Below are positions 1 to 8,536 of a stretch of DNA of 64,000 bases, one piece after another (within the stretch, counting starts at the first letter, position 1; every line of letters begins with the position of its first letter). Position numbers and translations under genes: made by a program. The notes below the pieces were generated by a model. It did not search any database. It was not told the DNA's origin and saw only the letters and a list, made by a program, of their open reading frames with translations. The DNA comes from Fodinibius saliphilus (GTDB lineage: Bacteria; Bacteroidota; Rhodothermia; Balneolales; Balneolaceae), in assembly GCF_005869845.1 (NCBI RefSeq), contig NZ_VAWF01000002.1:496001-560000 (forward strand), read 5' to 3'.

Positions 1-128
1 GGAAAATCAATAGAGCCTAACTTGAGATTGGTACCACTATATTTGTTTTGGGCAAAAGCAGTCATAGATCCCAACATAAATAGTACGCAGAATAGCAAGG
101 AGAGCTTGAAGCTTTTAAGGTTTAGCAT
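1..128 (-). CDS. Secreted protein, N-terminal fragment (runs off the window)
   Basis: Reading leftward from an ATG at 128, the frame stays open to the window edge and encodes 42 residues. They begin MLNLKSFKLS, continue with a hydrophobic core (LLFCVLFMLGSM) and end the leader at TAFAQ, a typical signal peptidase I site after AFA. The mature part begins QNKYSGTNLKLGS. This is the start of an exported periplasmic or outer-membrane protein. Too little is present to name a family. It is divergent from the VOC gene that starts at 316, so the stretch 129-315 should carry both promoters. Confidence 0.6.
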   Translation of the reverse strand, partial: MLNLKSFKLSLLFCVLFMLGSMTAFAQNKYSGTNLKLGSIDF

Positions 129-315
129 AAGAAGTAAAGGTGAGATTTTGGTTTGGGCTACTGCTATTAATATACAATACTCAATGTACGGTAAAAAGGA
201 CAGTCGTATTCTAATGGTTAATAAGTCTGTTTTCTCATAGATTAATATTATGCTAGTGATAAGTAGTAAAGGAATCTGTGGTGCTCATATGATTAAACTA
301 TAAATAAGGGGAGTT

Positions 316-714
316 ATGGAATCAAAAATGATGGAGAAGATGAAAAATGCGGTAGCTTGGTTTGAAATTCCAGTTAATAACTTAGACCGTGCAAAAAGGT
401 TTTATGAAGGGATTTTAGATATTGAGCTTATTGATATGGATCTCGGAGATGAATTTAAGATGAGCATGTTTCCGGTGGTACCGGGGGGAGTAAGTGGAGC
501 TATCTGTAAGCATAAAGAATACTATAAACCCAGTAAAGAAGGGACATTAGTATATTTGAATGCAGAACCGAATTTGCAGAGCGTATTAGATAGAGTTATA
601 AATTTCGGTGGTAAGGTATTGCAGGAGAAAACGCCTATCAGTGATGAATATGGTTTTATGGCAATATTGCAAGATACAGAAGGCAATCGTATCGCTCTTC
701 ACTCCAGTAAATAA
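316..714 (+). CDS. VOC (glyoxalase/bleomycin resistance) superfamily protein
   Basis: A 132-residue protein with the vicinal-oxygen-chelate pattern. The opening strand is AVAWFEIPVNNLDRAKRFYEGIL (residues 13-35), the classic start of a single-module VOC protein, and the last strand AILQDTEGNRIALHSS carries the usual metal-ligand Glu. Members are often metal-dependent lyases, dioxygenases or resistance proteins, and this sequence does not let me choose a substrate. The start at 316 is preceded by AAGGGGAG a few bases upstream, a good ribosome binding site. It stands alone, upstream of hutG. Confidence 0.85.
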   Translation: MESKMMEKMKNAVAWFEIPVNNLDRAKRFYEGILDIELIDMDLGDEFKMSMFPVVPGGVSGAICKHKEYYKPSKEGTLVYLNAEPNLQSVLDRVINFGGKVLQEKTPISDEYGFMAILQDTEGNRIALHSSK

Positions 715-868
715 ATAAGATCAAATTATTTTAAAAGTTTTAAAATAAGATTGGTCGTTTATGTGTAGCTGAGGCTTATGTAAAAGGTGGGGTTCTACCA
801 CTTGCTCACCCTTCCGAATAATGTTATGCTTAGGGCTATTTTATAATTTGTAATTAAAGCAAAGAATT

Positions 869-1795
869 GTGTCTGAACTTAATCCTTCAGGAATTTCTAT
901 TTCTACAACAGCAGAAGGTGATCCCCGAATAGGTCATTGGTTGAGTGAGCAAAATAATGATCCTGAATATGTTATTGTGGGATTTCCATCTGATAAAGGT
1001 GTTCGTCGCAATGGAGGACGTCCGGGAGCTTCGGAAGCTCCTGATGCTATTCGAAAGCAGTTATATCGAATGACACCCAGTGCTGAGTACTATAAAACAT
1101 TTGTGAGTTTTTTGGAAAACTGTAAAGATGTAGGAAATGTGGAAGTAACCGGAGATCTGGAAAAGGACCACGAACGATTAGGTAATGTGGTTGCAGGTTT
1201 TTTAGAGCAAGGGGTACTGCCAATCATCCTGGGAGGAGGACATGAAACAGCATTCGGTCATTTTCTGGGATATGCAAAGTCTGAAAAGCGAACTTCAATT
1301 TTTAACCTGGATGCGCATTCTGATGTTCGTCCATTAAAAGAGGGGAAAGCCCATTCCGGATCACCTTTCAGACAAGCCCTTGAGCACGAGAGTAATTGCG
1401 GTGAAACATACCTGGTTGCAGGCTTACAGCCACATTCAGTTGCACAGTCGCACTTAACTTTTATCAATGATCACGATGGGCACTATAAATTTCGTGATGA
1501 AACCAATATCACAGCTATCTCTGGGTTATTTCATCGCCATGAAAGTGAGCAGTTAATGGTTACGTTTGATTTGGATGCGGTGGACCAGTCGCAGGCTCCG
1601 GGTGTTAGTGCTCCCTGTACTAATGGATTGCCTGCTGATTTATGGTTGACCTCGGCATACCTGGCAGGGCGAAATGAAAAGGTTACGTCTTTTGATATAT
1701 CAGAGTTGAACCCCAATTTTGATCGAGATGCGCAAACAGCCAAGCTTGCAGCTCTTACCGTATGGCATTTTATGTTGGGTTTAAGCCAGCGATAG
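869..1795 (+). CDS. hutG: Formimidoylglutamase-like ureohydrolase
   Basis: A 308-residue member of the arginase/agmatinase/formiminoglutamase superfamily. The two Mn ions would be held by His125 in LGGGHE, Asp148/His150/Asp152 in LDAHSD, and Asp234/Asp236 in TFDLDAVD; all are present. The opening GFPSDKGVRRNGGRPGA and the substrate loop KAHSGSPFRQAL resemble HutG, which hydrolyses N-formimino-L-glutamate to glutamate and formamide at the end of histidine degradation, better than arginase. No other hut gene lies nearby, so agmatinase-type activity cannot be excluded. The start is a GTG, and no strong ribosome binding site is visible. Confidence 0.8.
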   Translation: MSELNPSGISISTTAEGDPRIGHWLSEQNNDPEYVIVGFPSDKGVRRNGGRPGASEAPDAIRKQLYRMTPSAEYYKTFVSFLENCKDVGNVEVTGDLEKDHERLGNVVAGFLEQGVLPIILGGGHETAFGHFLGYAKSEKRTSIFNLDAHSDVRPLKEGKAHSGSPFRQALEHESNCGETYLVAGLQPHSVAQSHLTFINDHDGHYKFRDETNITAISGLFHRHESEQLMVTFDLDAVDQSQAPGVSAPCTNGLPADLWLTSAYLAGRNEKVTSFDISELNPNFDRDAQTAKLAALTVWHFMLGLSQR

Positions 1796-1837
1796 GGTAT
1801 AGTGTGTGCTGATCTTAGCTCAGTATCTCTAAGATCT

Positions 1838-1860
1838 CCCTCTTCTAATAGCTAAGAGGG
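1838..1860. repeat. Short inverted repeat after hutG
   Basis: Arms CCCTCTT and AAGAGGG (7 bp) enclose a 9-nt loop just downstream of the hutG stop codon. There is no U-tract on either strand, so at most it is a weak terminator or an RNA-stabilising hairpin. Confidence 0.35.
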
Positions 1861-1882
1861 GTAGATATATATGACTTTTAAG

Positions 1883-1911
1883 CTCCTTCCAGTGCTCTGA
1901 CCCGGAAGGAG
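1883..1911 (-). terminator. Possible terminator after mrp
   Basis: Arms CTCCTTCC and GGAAGGAG (8 bp) enclose a 13-nt loop. Read leftward, the stem is followed by CTTAAAAGTC, a poor U-tract. It sits 45 bp beyond the stop of the leftward mrp gene and between convergent genes. Confidence 0.35.
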
Positions 1912-1955
1912 GAGGGGTTAATAAGTCCACTGTAAACTGTTCAGCAGCCTAATAC

Positions 1956-3110
1956 TTAGGGTTTAATCTTAATGTCGATCTTCTCCGTAGGATCTTGCTC
2001 TTTGTTACGGATTGCCAACTGCTGAATCACATTGTTTGAAAGCTCAACAAATTTCTTGGCTGAGACCGAATCCAGCTCTTCATCGAGAACGATAGGCTTT
2101 CCTTCGTCACCACTCTCACGTACTTTTTGCTCTAATGGAATTTCTCCAAGGAAGTTTGTACCAATACGGTCAGCTAGATTGCGAGCCCCGTGTTTACCAA
2201 AGATATGGTATTTCTTTTCAGGCATATCTTCGGGTATAAAGTAAGCCATGTTTTCAACGATGCCCAGTACCGGCACATTCACTTTTTTAAACATCGCAAC
2301 TCCTTTTCGTGCATCGTCGAGTGCTACATCCTGTGGTGTAGAAACAATAACTGATCCCGTAAGTGGTACCGTTTGTACCAATGTTAACTGAATATCGCCG
2401 GTGCCGGGAGGTAGATCGAGAACCAAGTAGTCAAGTTCACCCCATTCTACCTCGTTCATAAACTGTTTAACAGCACTGGTCACCATGGGGCCCCGCCAGA
2501 TCATGGCCTGGTCGGGATCAACAAGAAGTCCCATAGAAAGAAAACGAACTCCATACTTTTCCATAGGGATAAGCTTCTTGCTCGTTGTAATATTGGGACG
2601 CTCGTGCGTGTCCATCATGGTTGGGATACTTGGTCCGTAAATATCGGTATCCAGCAGCCCCACTTTTGCTCCTGTTCGCGCCAAACCGCAAGCAAGGTTT
2701 ACCGCAACCGTAGATTTCCCAACCCCGCCTTTACCGGAAGCAACAGCGATAACATTTTTGACTCCTGAAAGAGCATCTGCCTCATCACTTTCATCCTCCT
2801 TCTTTTGACGATGTCCTTGTCCGGGAAACTCACCGTTATCTTCGTTATTTCGAAATTTAGAAATATTTACAGCAGTATTGATATCCAATACTGCGTCTTT
2901 ATCAACAAATTTATGGATAGCTTCCTTACACTTTTCTTTAAGGTCAGCTTCCAATTTTGCGTCTTTTTCGGGGAGGTCAATAGTAAATGTGATAAAGGTG
3001 TCTTGGACGATCAGATCCTCGATCATATCTAAAGAAACGAGGTCTTTATCCATCTGCGGGTGCATCACATGAGTAAGTGCTGTACGCACTTGTTGCTTAT
3101 TAATTGCCAT
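1956..3110 (-). CDS. mrp: Mrp/ApbC-type P-loop Fe-S cluster carrier
   Basis: From the ATG at 3110 the protein has 384 residues. An N-terminal MIP18/DUF59 domain (about 1-90) is followed by a charged linker and an Mrp/ParA-like ATPase with deviant Walker A GKGGVGKST (126-134), then DLPPGTGD and the Mrp signature GIVENMAYF. The family assembles or carries Fe-S clusters in the cytosol. The CxxC usually found just after ENMxYF is missing here (FIPEDMPEKKYHIFG), which from memory is normal for Bacteroidota homologues. The frame is open upstream to 3263, but those 51 residues look non-homologous, so I take MAINKQQVR as the start. Confidence 0.88.
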   Translation of the reverse strand: MAINKQQVRTALTHVMHPQMDKDLVSLDMIEDLIVQDTFITFTIDLPEKDAKLEADLKEKCKEAIHKFVDKDAVLDINTAVNISKFRNNEDNGEFPGQGHRQKKEDESDEADALSGVKNVIAVASGKGGVGKSTVAVNLACGLARTGAKVGLLDTDIYGPSIPTMMDTHERPNITTSKKLIPMEKYGVRFLSMGLLVDPDQAMIWRGPMVTSAVKQFMNEVEWGELDYLVLDLPPGTGDIQLTLVQTVPLTGSVIVSTPQDVALDDARKGVAMFKKVNVPVLGIVENMAYFIPEDMPEKKYHIFGKHGARNLADRIGTNFLGEIPLEQKVRESGDEGKPIVLDEELDSVSAKKFVELSNNVIQQLAIRNKEQDPTEKIDIKIKP

Positions 3111-3495
3111 CAGCTTAAAAATCTTGGTTGTTGCTTTATTGAATGAAGTCTTCAAAGATAAGGATTTAATACCAGATGCTAAATGTAGATTAGGGATAAA
3201 GAATTTGCCTAGAAAAGCTAGAGTAAAGCTTTGATTGCACTTTTTTTGAAGATATATTTGCAATAACAGCTGTCATAGGAGAAGCTAAGTCATTTCTATT
3301 CGATATTAGTAATGCCAACAATGAAAAGACATTCTCAATTCTATTGTTTAATCTGTATTTTGGCCCACTTATTTCTAAGACATAGCATTCTTTTCTAGTA
3401 AAGGATTTGTAGAAATCAGTCTTTCGAATATTATCAAATGTGCTGTAATAAAATACAGCTGGTAAAAGAAATTAAACGAAAAACAAAGATAAGCG
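3111..3495. other. Divergent intergenic region mrp / gcvT
   Basis: AT-rich spacer of 385 bp between the divergent mrp and gcvT starts. It should hold both promoters. I looked for a glycine riboswitch in front of gcvT and saw none, and no strong inverted repeat or tRNA. Confidence 0.5.
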
Positions 3496-4590
3496 ATGTT
3501 AACACGAACTCCTTTTTACGATCTTCATGAACAAGCCGGAGCAAAACTTATTAACTTTGGCGGATTTGAAATGCCCGTACAATATGACAGTATTCGCAAA
3601 GAACACAATGCGGTACGCGATCATGTGGGGATCTTTGATGTATCACATATGGGAGAGTTTTTTGTTTCCGGTGAAGAAGCAGAACAACTTATTCAATATG
3701 TAACTGTAAACGATGTATCAAAACTGGAGCCGGGCAAAGCGCAATATACTGCTATGTGTTACGAAGATGGTGGTATTGTTGATGATCTAATTGTATATAT
3801 GTTGGAAGAAAACAATTATATGCTTGTCGTAAATGCATCTAATATTGAAAAAGATTTCAACTGGATAAAAGAGCATAATACATTTGATGCGGAGCTTGAA
3901 AATAAGTCAGATGACTATTGTTTACTAGCTGTTCAAGGGCCCAACTCAGTGAAGACATTACAGAAAATCACAGATAATGATCTGGAAGGAATTGGATTTT
4001 ATCGTTTTGAGATTGGTAGTCTTGCAGGCTATGATGATGTGATCTTATCCGGAACGGGCTATACCGGTGAAAAAGGATTCGAACTGTATTTTAATAGAAA
4101 TGATGTTGATCCTGTTAAAATATGGAATGCTATTTTAGAGTCAGGACAGGAGTTTGATATTGAACCTTGCGGGCTCGGGGCGCGCGATACCCTGCGTCTG
4201 GAAAAAGGGTATGCCCTTTATGGTAATGATATCACCAAAGACACTCATCCGCTGGAAGCACGAATGGGATGGTTAACCAAGATAGATAAAGGTGACTTTA
4301 TCGGTCGTGATGCATTGAAAAAGGTAAAAGAGAATGGGTTGGAACGTAAACTGGTAGGGATTGTTATCGATGATAAGCGTTCTATTCCACGTAAGGGCTA
4401 TGCCATTTTAGATAGGGATGGTAATGAAATTGGTTTTGTGACAAGTGGGTCACGATCTATTACCCTTGGCAAAAATATTGGTATGGGATATGTGGCTATT
4501 GATCACGCCGAGGAAGAGAATACGGTTTTTGTTGAAATCAGAAACAAAAAAGCCGAAGCAACGGTAGTAAAACCCCCGTTTGTTAAATAG
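3496..4590 (+). CDS. gcvT: Glycine cleavage system T protein (aminomethyltransferase)
   Basis: A 364-residue protein of the usual GcvT length. It transfers the methylene group from aminomethyl-lipoyl H protein to tetrahydrofolate, releasing ammonia. Visible hallmarks are the start TPFYDLHEQAGAK, the strand FDVSHMGEF, GGIVDD (92-97, holding the conserved catalytic Asp), GYTGEKGFELY, GARDTLRLEKGYALYGND and the C-terminal barrel with GFVTSGSRS. The H and P proteins are not adjacent. It is followed after 59 bp by comB on the same strand. Confidence 0.95.
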   Translation: MLTRTPFYDLHEQAGAKLINFGGFEMPVQYDSIRKEHNAVRDHVGIFDVSHMGEFFVSGEEAEQLIQYVTVNDVSKLEPGKAQYTAMCYEDGGIVDDLIVYMLEENNYMLVVNASNIEKDFNWIKEHNTFDAELENKSDDYCLLAVQGPNSVKTLQKITDNDLEGIGFYRFEIGSLAGYDDVILSGTGYTGEKGFELYFNRNDVDPVKIWNAILESGQEFDIEPCGLGARDTLRLEKGYALYGNDITKDTHPLEARMGWLTKIDKGDFIGRDALKKVKENGLERKLVGIVIDDKRSIPRKGYAILDRDGNEIGFVTSGSRSITLGKNIGMGYVAIDHAEEENTVFVEIRNKKAEATVVKPPFVK

Positions 4591-4649
4591 AAGGCATATA
4601 GGTCTTATGGCCTGTAATTTTTTTAAAAGGTAATTGGTACGAGCTATTT

Positions 4650-5390
4650 ATGATTGATTCACTTGACGTTTTTTCATCTGCCCATTCGTTCCAGGAAGAA
4701 GACCTTCGGGATAAAGCGGTGGTAATGATTGATGTATTGCGAGCCAGCTCAACGATGGTTACAGCACTGCATCACGGTGCAAAAGGAGTTATCCCGGTTG
4801 GTGATATGGGTGATGCAAGTAAAATATCGCACAACCTTGACTCTGAGAGCTTTTTGATGAGTGGTGAAAAGAATGGGATAAAAATTGATGGGTACGATTT
4901 TACCAACTCCCCGCTGGAACATACGGGTGAAGAAATCGTTAATAAGACTGTAATATTAAATACAACTAACGGTACAAAGGCAATAAGACGTTCGGGGCAT
5001 GCTACTCAAATTATAGTAGGCGCCTTCCTGAATTTAAATACAATTGTTGATTACCTGCAGCAGATCGACGAAGAAGTAGTGTTGGTTTGTGCAGGCTGGC
5101 GTGGTCGACTCTCCTTTGAGGATTTACTTTGTGCTGGAAATATTATTTACGAACTTTGTTCGGGTAAGCTGCCTGTTAATGCACGCGATGCCGTAAAAGT
5201 GGCTTTTGGTCTTTATGAAAAATTTGCTGATGATATAGAAGGAAGTATTAAGTCATCAAATTACGCGGTGCGGTTGAAAGGTGTTGTCAGTGAAGAAGAT
5301 ATCTCTTATTGCTGTCAACGTAGTAAACTGCAGGTGCTTCCGATATTAAACGAAGGAATTATTTCAGATTTCAATGACAAAGAAAAATAG
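4650..5390 (+). CDS. comB: 2-phosphosulfolactate phosphatase family protein (ComB)
   Basis: A 246-residue protein with ComB signatures: VVMIDVLRASSTMVTAL near residues 24-40, MSGEKNGIKIDGYDFTNSP and ILNTTNGTKAI, where an acidic residue and a Ser/Thr-rich phosphate-binding region recur. ComB dephosphorylates 2-phosphosulfolactate to sulfolactate (Mg-dependent) in coenzyme M synthesis. It also occurs in many non-methanogens, where its product probably feeds other sulfonates. No comA or comC is visible here. The last 17 bp overlap the start of ftsK, so the two are probably translated from one message. Confidence 0.87.
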   Translation: MIDSLDVFSSAHSFQEEDLRDKAVVMIDVLRASSTMVTALHHGAKGVIPVGDMGDASKISHNLDSESFLMSGEKNGIKIDGYDFTNSPLEHTGEEIVNKTVILNTTNGTKAIRRSGHATQIIVGAFLNLNTIVDYLQQIDEEVVLVCAGWRGRLSFEDLLCAGNIIYELCSGKLPVNARDAVKVAFGLYEKFADDIEGSIKSSNYAVRLKGVVSEEDISYCCQRSKLQVLPILNEGIISDFNDKEK

Positions 5391-7908
5391 TTCGGGAAAT
5401 TTTTTGGGAGGTCTTTCAGAATCCCGGAAGATGGAAATATTGGGGATTTTGACCATGGCTGTAGGTGGTCTGATAGGGCTTAGTATCATTAGTTATGATC
5501 CGGCAGACTTCACACTTATACAATCTCTTTCGAGTGATAGCCTATTTATGCTTGATCAGGGACCTGCCCTGCGTATTCAAAACTGGTTAGGCGTTATCGG
5601 CGCATATCTGGCCCACTTTTTTGTATATCTCCTTTTTGGATATATGAGTATTATTGTGCCCCTTATTATTTTGGGATATGGGTGGTTTATCTTTCGTGAT
5701 CGCGATATTACCCAGATGCTGTGGCCCACCGTATATGGCATATGGAGTATGGTTTTGCTATCAAGCATACTCGGATGGTTTAATATCGAATATGATTGGT
5801 ATTCTTCGGTATGGAATGGTTCTGCCGGTATTGCTATATCGCGGATTCTTCAGAATATAACCGGTATTGGCTCCATTATTATCCTTTCCGTATTGTTGCT
5901 TACTACGCTATTGGCACTGTTGGATCGTGACCTGCAACATACTGTTGAGCGATTCAAAGAATGGATTGCTGGTATTAAAGAATCTTTTGCAGACTGGAAG
6001 GAACATAGACAAGCCAAGAAAGAAGCTAAACAGGAAAAGAAGAAGCAGAAAGCAAAAGAAAAAGAGATTAAGCGACAACGCAGAGCTGAAAAAAGGAGCA
6101 AAACAAATTCCACTTCTTCAAAGTCAGAAACTAATTCCACTCCTGCTAAACAAGAAGAGGAGGAGTCTAAGCCTAAATCTATTGATGAAATTGTAGAACA
6201 GTCGCAGCAACAAGATCTTGAACGTATGCGGCGTGAGGAGGAAGAGGTTCAGTCTCTTGACCAACGTCCGCGGGCTGATATCGAGAAAAAGAAAATTGCA
6301 GAAGACGAAGAGGATGATGTAGATATTTCGGTATACGTCGGAGAAGGTGACGAGCAGGCCGATGAGAAAGAACTAGATAAACAGAATAAGGACAAAGCAA
6401 AGGAGGTACCTCGTGTCAAGTATAAGTTTCCAACGATAGACTTGCTTGACTCTCCGCCCAATGAAGGTAACGAGGTTGACCTAGAGGAGATAAAAGAGAA
6501 TAAGCGTATTATTCTTGATAAGCTGAAACGCCACAATATTGAAATTCGAAGTATTAATGCTATTGTGGGCCCCACGGTTACACTTTATGAGTTGGACCCG
6601 GCTCCGGATGTAAAGATTAGTAAGATTGAAAGCTATGCCAATGACCTTAAGATGGCGACCGCGGCCAAAGGTTTGCGCATTATGGCACCCATACCGGGAC
6701 GTTCTGCGGTCGGTATTGAAGTGCCGAATGGCGCCCGAGAGACTGTATTTATAAAGTCTGTTATCAACACAAAGAAATTTGTTGAAAGCGATCATGAACT
6801 GCCCCTGGCTTTTGGTAAGACCATTGAAAATGAAGTATTCATGGTAGACCTTACTAAGATGCCTCACTTGTTGATTGCAGGGGCTACAGGCTCTGGTAAA
6901 ACGGTGGGTATGAATACAATCATTACCTGTTTGCTCTACAAGTGTCATCCGGATGATCTGAAATTTGTGATGATTGATCCTAAGAAAATTGAGCTTTCCC
7001 TATTCCAGAAGATAGAAGATCATTTTCTGGCCACACTTCCCGGGGCAGAAGAGCCTATTATTACAGAAACTTCTGCCGCCCAAGAAACGCTTGAAAGCCT
7101 TACTAAAGAGATGGATGAGCGCTATGATCTTCTTAAAGATGGGATGGTTCGTGATATACGAGCTTATAATAAAAAGTTTGATAACGGAGAGCTTAATGAA
7201 GAGGAAGGGCACCGGCACTTACCATATATCGTAGTACTTATAGATGAGCTGGCTGATTTGATGATGACGGCCGGGAAACAGATTGAAGAACCTATTGCTC
7301 GTCTGGCACAGCTGGCCCGGGCTGTTGGTATACATTTGGTAGTGGCGACGCAACGTCCGTCGGTAAATGTCATTACCGGTACTATAAAAGCGAACTTCCC
7401 GGGACGTATTGCCTATCAAGTAGCCTCTAAGGTAGACTCCAGAACAATTCTGGATACCGGAGGGGCCGACCAGCTGATTGGACGGGGGGATATGCTATTT
7501 ACCAATGGAGGCGGTATGACTCGTATACAAAATGCTTTTGTTTCTACGGAAGAGGTCGAAGAGATTACCGACTTTATTGGAAAACAAAAAGGATATAATA
7601 AAAAGTACGAATTGCCTGTTTTACAAGACGAGTCTTCTTCAAGTGGCGATATTCCCGATCCGCTTGAAGATATCGATGAACTTTTTGAGGCCGCAGCTAA
7701 AGTTATTGTTTTGCATCAACAGGGGTCCGTATCTCTGTTGCAGCGTAAGCTTAAGATTGGATATAATCGGGCCGGGCGTATTGTGGACCAGTTATTCAAC
7801 GCAGGTGTGGTAGGTCCTTACCAAGGGAGTACGGCGCGCGATGTATTGGTTGAAGATGAAGAAGAATTAGAACAGTTATTAGATGATCTGGACGAATTTG
7901 AACGGTAA
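5374..7908 (+). CDS. ftsK: DNA translocase FtsK/SpoIIIE
   Basis: An 844-residue divisome DNA pump. The N-terminal quarter has four or five membrane segments (about 22-42, 75-120, 125-145, 160-185), followed by a Lys/Glu-rich linker (about 195-330). The motor has Walker A GATGSGKT (503-510) and Walker B VVLIDELADLMM, and the C-terminal gamma winged helix (about 770-835, GSVSLLQRKLKIGYNRAGRIVDQL) reads polar chromosomal motifs. It clears and resolves chromosomes at the septum. It overlaps comB by 17 bp upstream and the lolA-like gene by 26 bp downstream, so the block looks like one operon. Confidence 0.96.
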   Translation: MTKKNSSGNFLGGLSESRKMEILGILTMAVGGLIGLSIISYDPADFTLIQSLSSDSLFMLDQGPALRIQNWLGVIGAYLAHFFVYLLFGYMSIIVPLIILGYGWFIFRDRDITQMLWPTVYGIWSMVLLSSILGWFNIEYDWYSSVWNGSAGIAISRILQNITGIGSIIILSVLLLTTLLALLDRDLQHTVERFKEWIAGIKESFADWKEHRQAKKEAKQEKKKQKAKEKEIKRQRRAEKRSKTNSTSSKSETNSTPAKQEEEESKPKSIDEIVEQSQQQDLERMRREEEEVQSLDQRPRADIEKKKIAEDEEDDVDISVYVGEGDEQADEKELDKQNKDKAKEVPRVKYKFPTIDLLDSPPNEGNEVDLEEIKENKRIILDKLKRHNIEIRSINAIVGPTVTLYELDPAPDVKISKIESYANDLKMATAAKGLRIMAPIPGRSAVGIEVPNGARETVFIKSVINTKKFVESDHELPLAFGKTIENEVFMVDLTKMPHLLIAGATGSGKTVGMNTIITCLLYKCHPDDLKFVMIDPKKIELSLFQKIEDHFLATLPGAEEPIITETSAAQETLESLTKEMDERYDLLKDGMVRDIRAYNKKFDNGELNEEEGHRHLPYIVVLIDELADLMMTAGKQIEEPIARLAQLARAVGIHLVVATQRPSVNVITGTIKANFPGRIAYQVASKVDSRTILDTGGADQLIGRGDMLFTNGGGMTRIQNAFVSTEEVEEITDFIGKQKGYNKKYELPVLQDESSSSGDIPDPLEDIDELFEAAAKVIVLHQQGSVSLLQRKLKIGYNRAGRIVDQLFNAGVVGPYQGSTARDVLVEDEEELEQLLDDLDEFER

Positions 7909-8518
7909 TATATTTCGATTCTTATTTGTAGTATGTTTTTTAACAGGATGTTCATTAACACTTAAAGCGCAAACCACTCATTTGGATAAGCTTAAACAAA
8001 AATTTGAGCAAGGTGATGTTTTTAAAGCGGCTTTTAGTCACGAATCCATAGATTCATATACGCAGGATACGGTATCAAGTCGCGGTAAAATATGGGTTGG
8101 TCAGCAACGGTATAAAATTAGTGGTAATAACCAGTTGGTAGTGGTTGACGGTCAAGTATCGATGGTGTATGATGACAGGAGAAACAGGGTGATTATAAGT
8201 AAATATGAACCCAAAGAAGACGATTTCGCTCCCTCTCGTATACTAAACGGCATTGATTCTACCTTTGCTATTAAAACTCAAGAAAAACAAGACAACCAGA
8301 TATATATCCGTTTGGCTTCCGACGATCCTTTTGCGATATACAAAAAAGTAGAAATTTATCTTTCGTTAGCACTTGTCCCTCAAAAGATTCGTGCAGTTGA
8401 TCCTGTTGATAATATTATTACAACTTGTTTTCGAAATGGGAAATTTATTGAAGCTCAAGAGGGGCTTTTCGTGTTGGATTATCCCCAGGGAGCAGAAGTT
8501 GTTGATATGCGTAACTAG
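7883..8518 (+). CDS. LolA-like outer-membrane lipoprotein carrier
   Basis: About 211 residues with a signal peptide (FRFLFVVCFLTGCSLTLKAQ) and a LolA/LolB-type half-barrel: HLDKLKQKFEQGDVFKAAFSHE, SSRGKIWVGQQRYKISGNNQLVVVDGQVSMVYD and NRVIISKYE. LolA shuttles lipoproteins across the periplasm. Sequence similarity in this family is low, so the role is inferred from the fold pattern and its place after ftsK, the usual lolA position in many genomes. The annotated ATG lies inside ftsK; a TTG at 7898 is a possible alternative start. The internal Cys does not make a convincing lipobox. Confidence 0.8.
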   Translation: MIWTNLNGNIFRFLFVVCFLTGCSLTLKAQTTHLDKLKQKFEQGDVFKAAFSHESIDSYTQDTVSSRGKIWVGQQRYKISGNNQLVVVDGQVSMVYDDRRNRVIISKYEPKEDDFAPSRILNGIDSTFAIKTQEKQDNQIYIRLASDDPFAIYKKVEIYLSLALVPQKIRAVDPVDNIITTCFRNGKFIEAQEGLFVLDYPQGAEVVDMRN

Positions 8519-8536
8519 CGTTCTAAAACGATTATA

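Noticed and set aside
22-240. 72-residue rightward reading frame at the window start
   Set aside because: It is antisense to a leftward frame with a clear signal peptide and has no ribosome site or recognisable content.
3111-3263. N-terminal extension of mrp in frame to 3263
   Set aside because: The 51 extra residues do not resemble the family, and MAINKQQVR begins where Mrp proteins usually start.
3300-3495. Glycine riboswitch before gcvT
   Set aside because: None of the expected conserved segments or paired stems are visible in the leader.
5850-6400. Antisense reading frames inside the ftsK linker
   Set aside because: They arise from the Lys/Glu-rich low-complexity linker and have no start signals.
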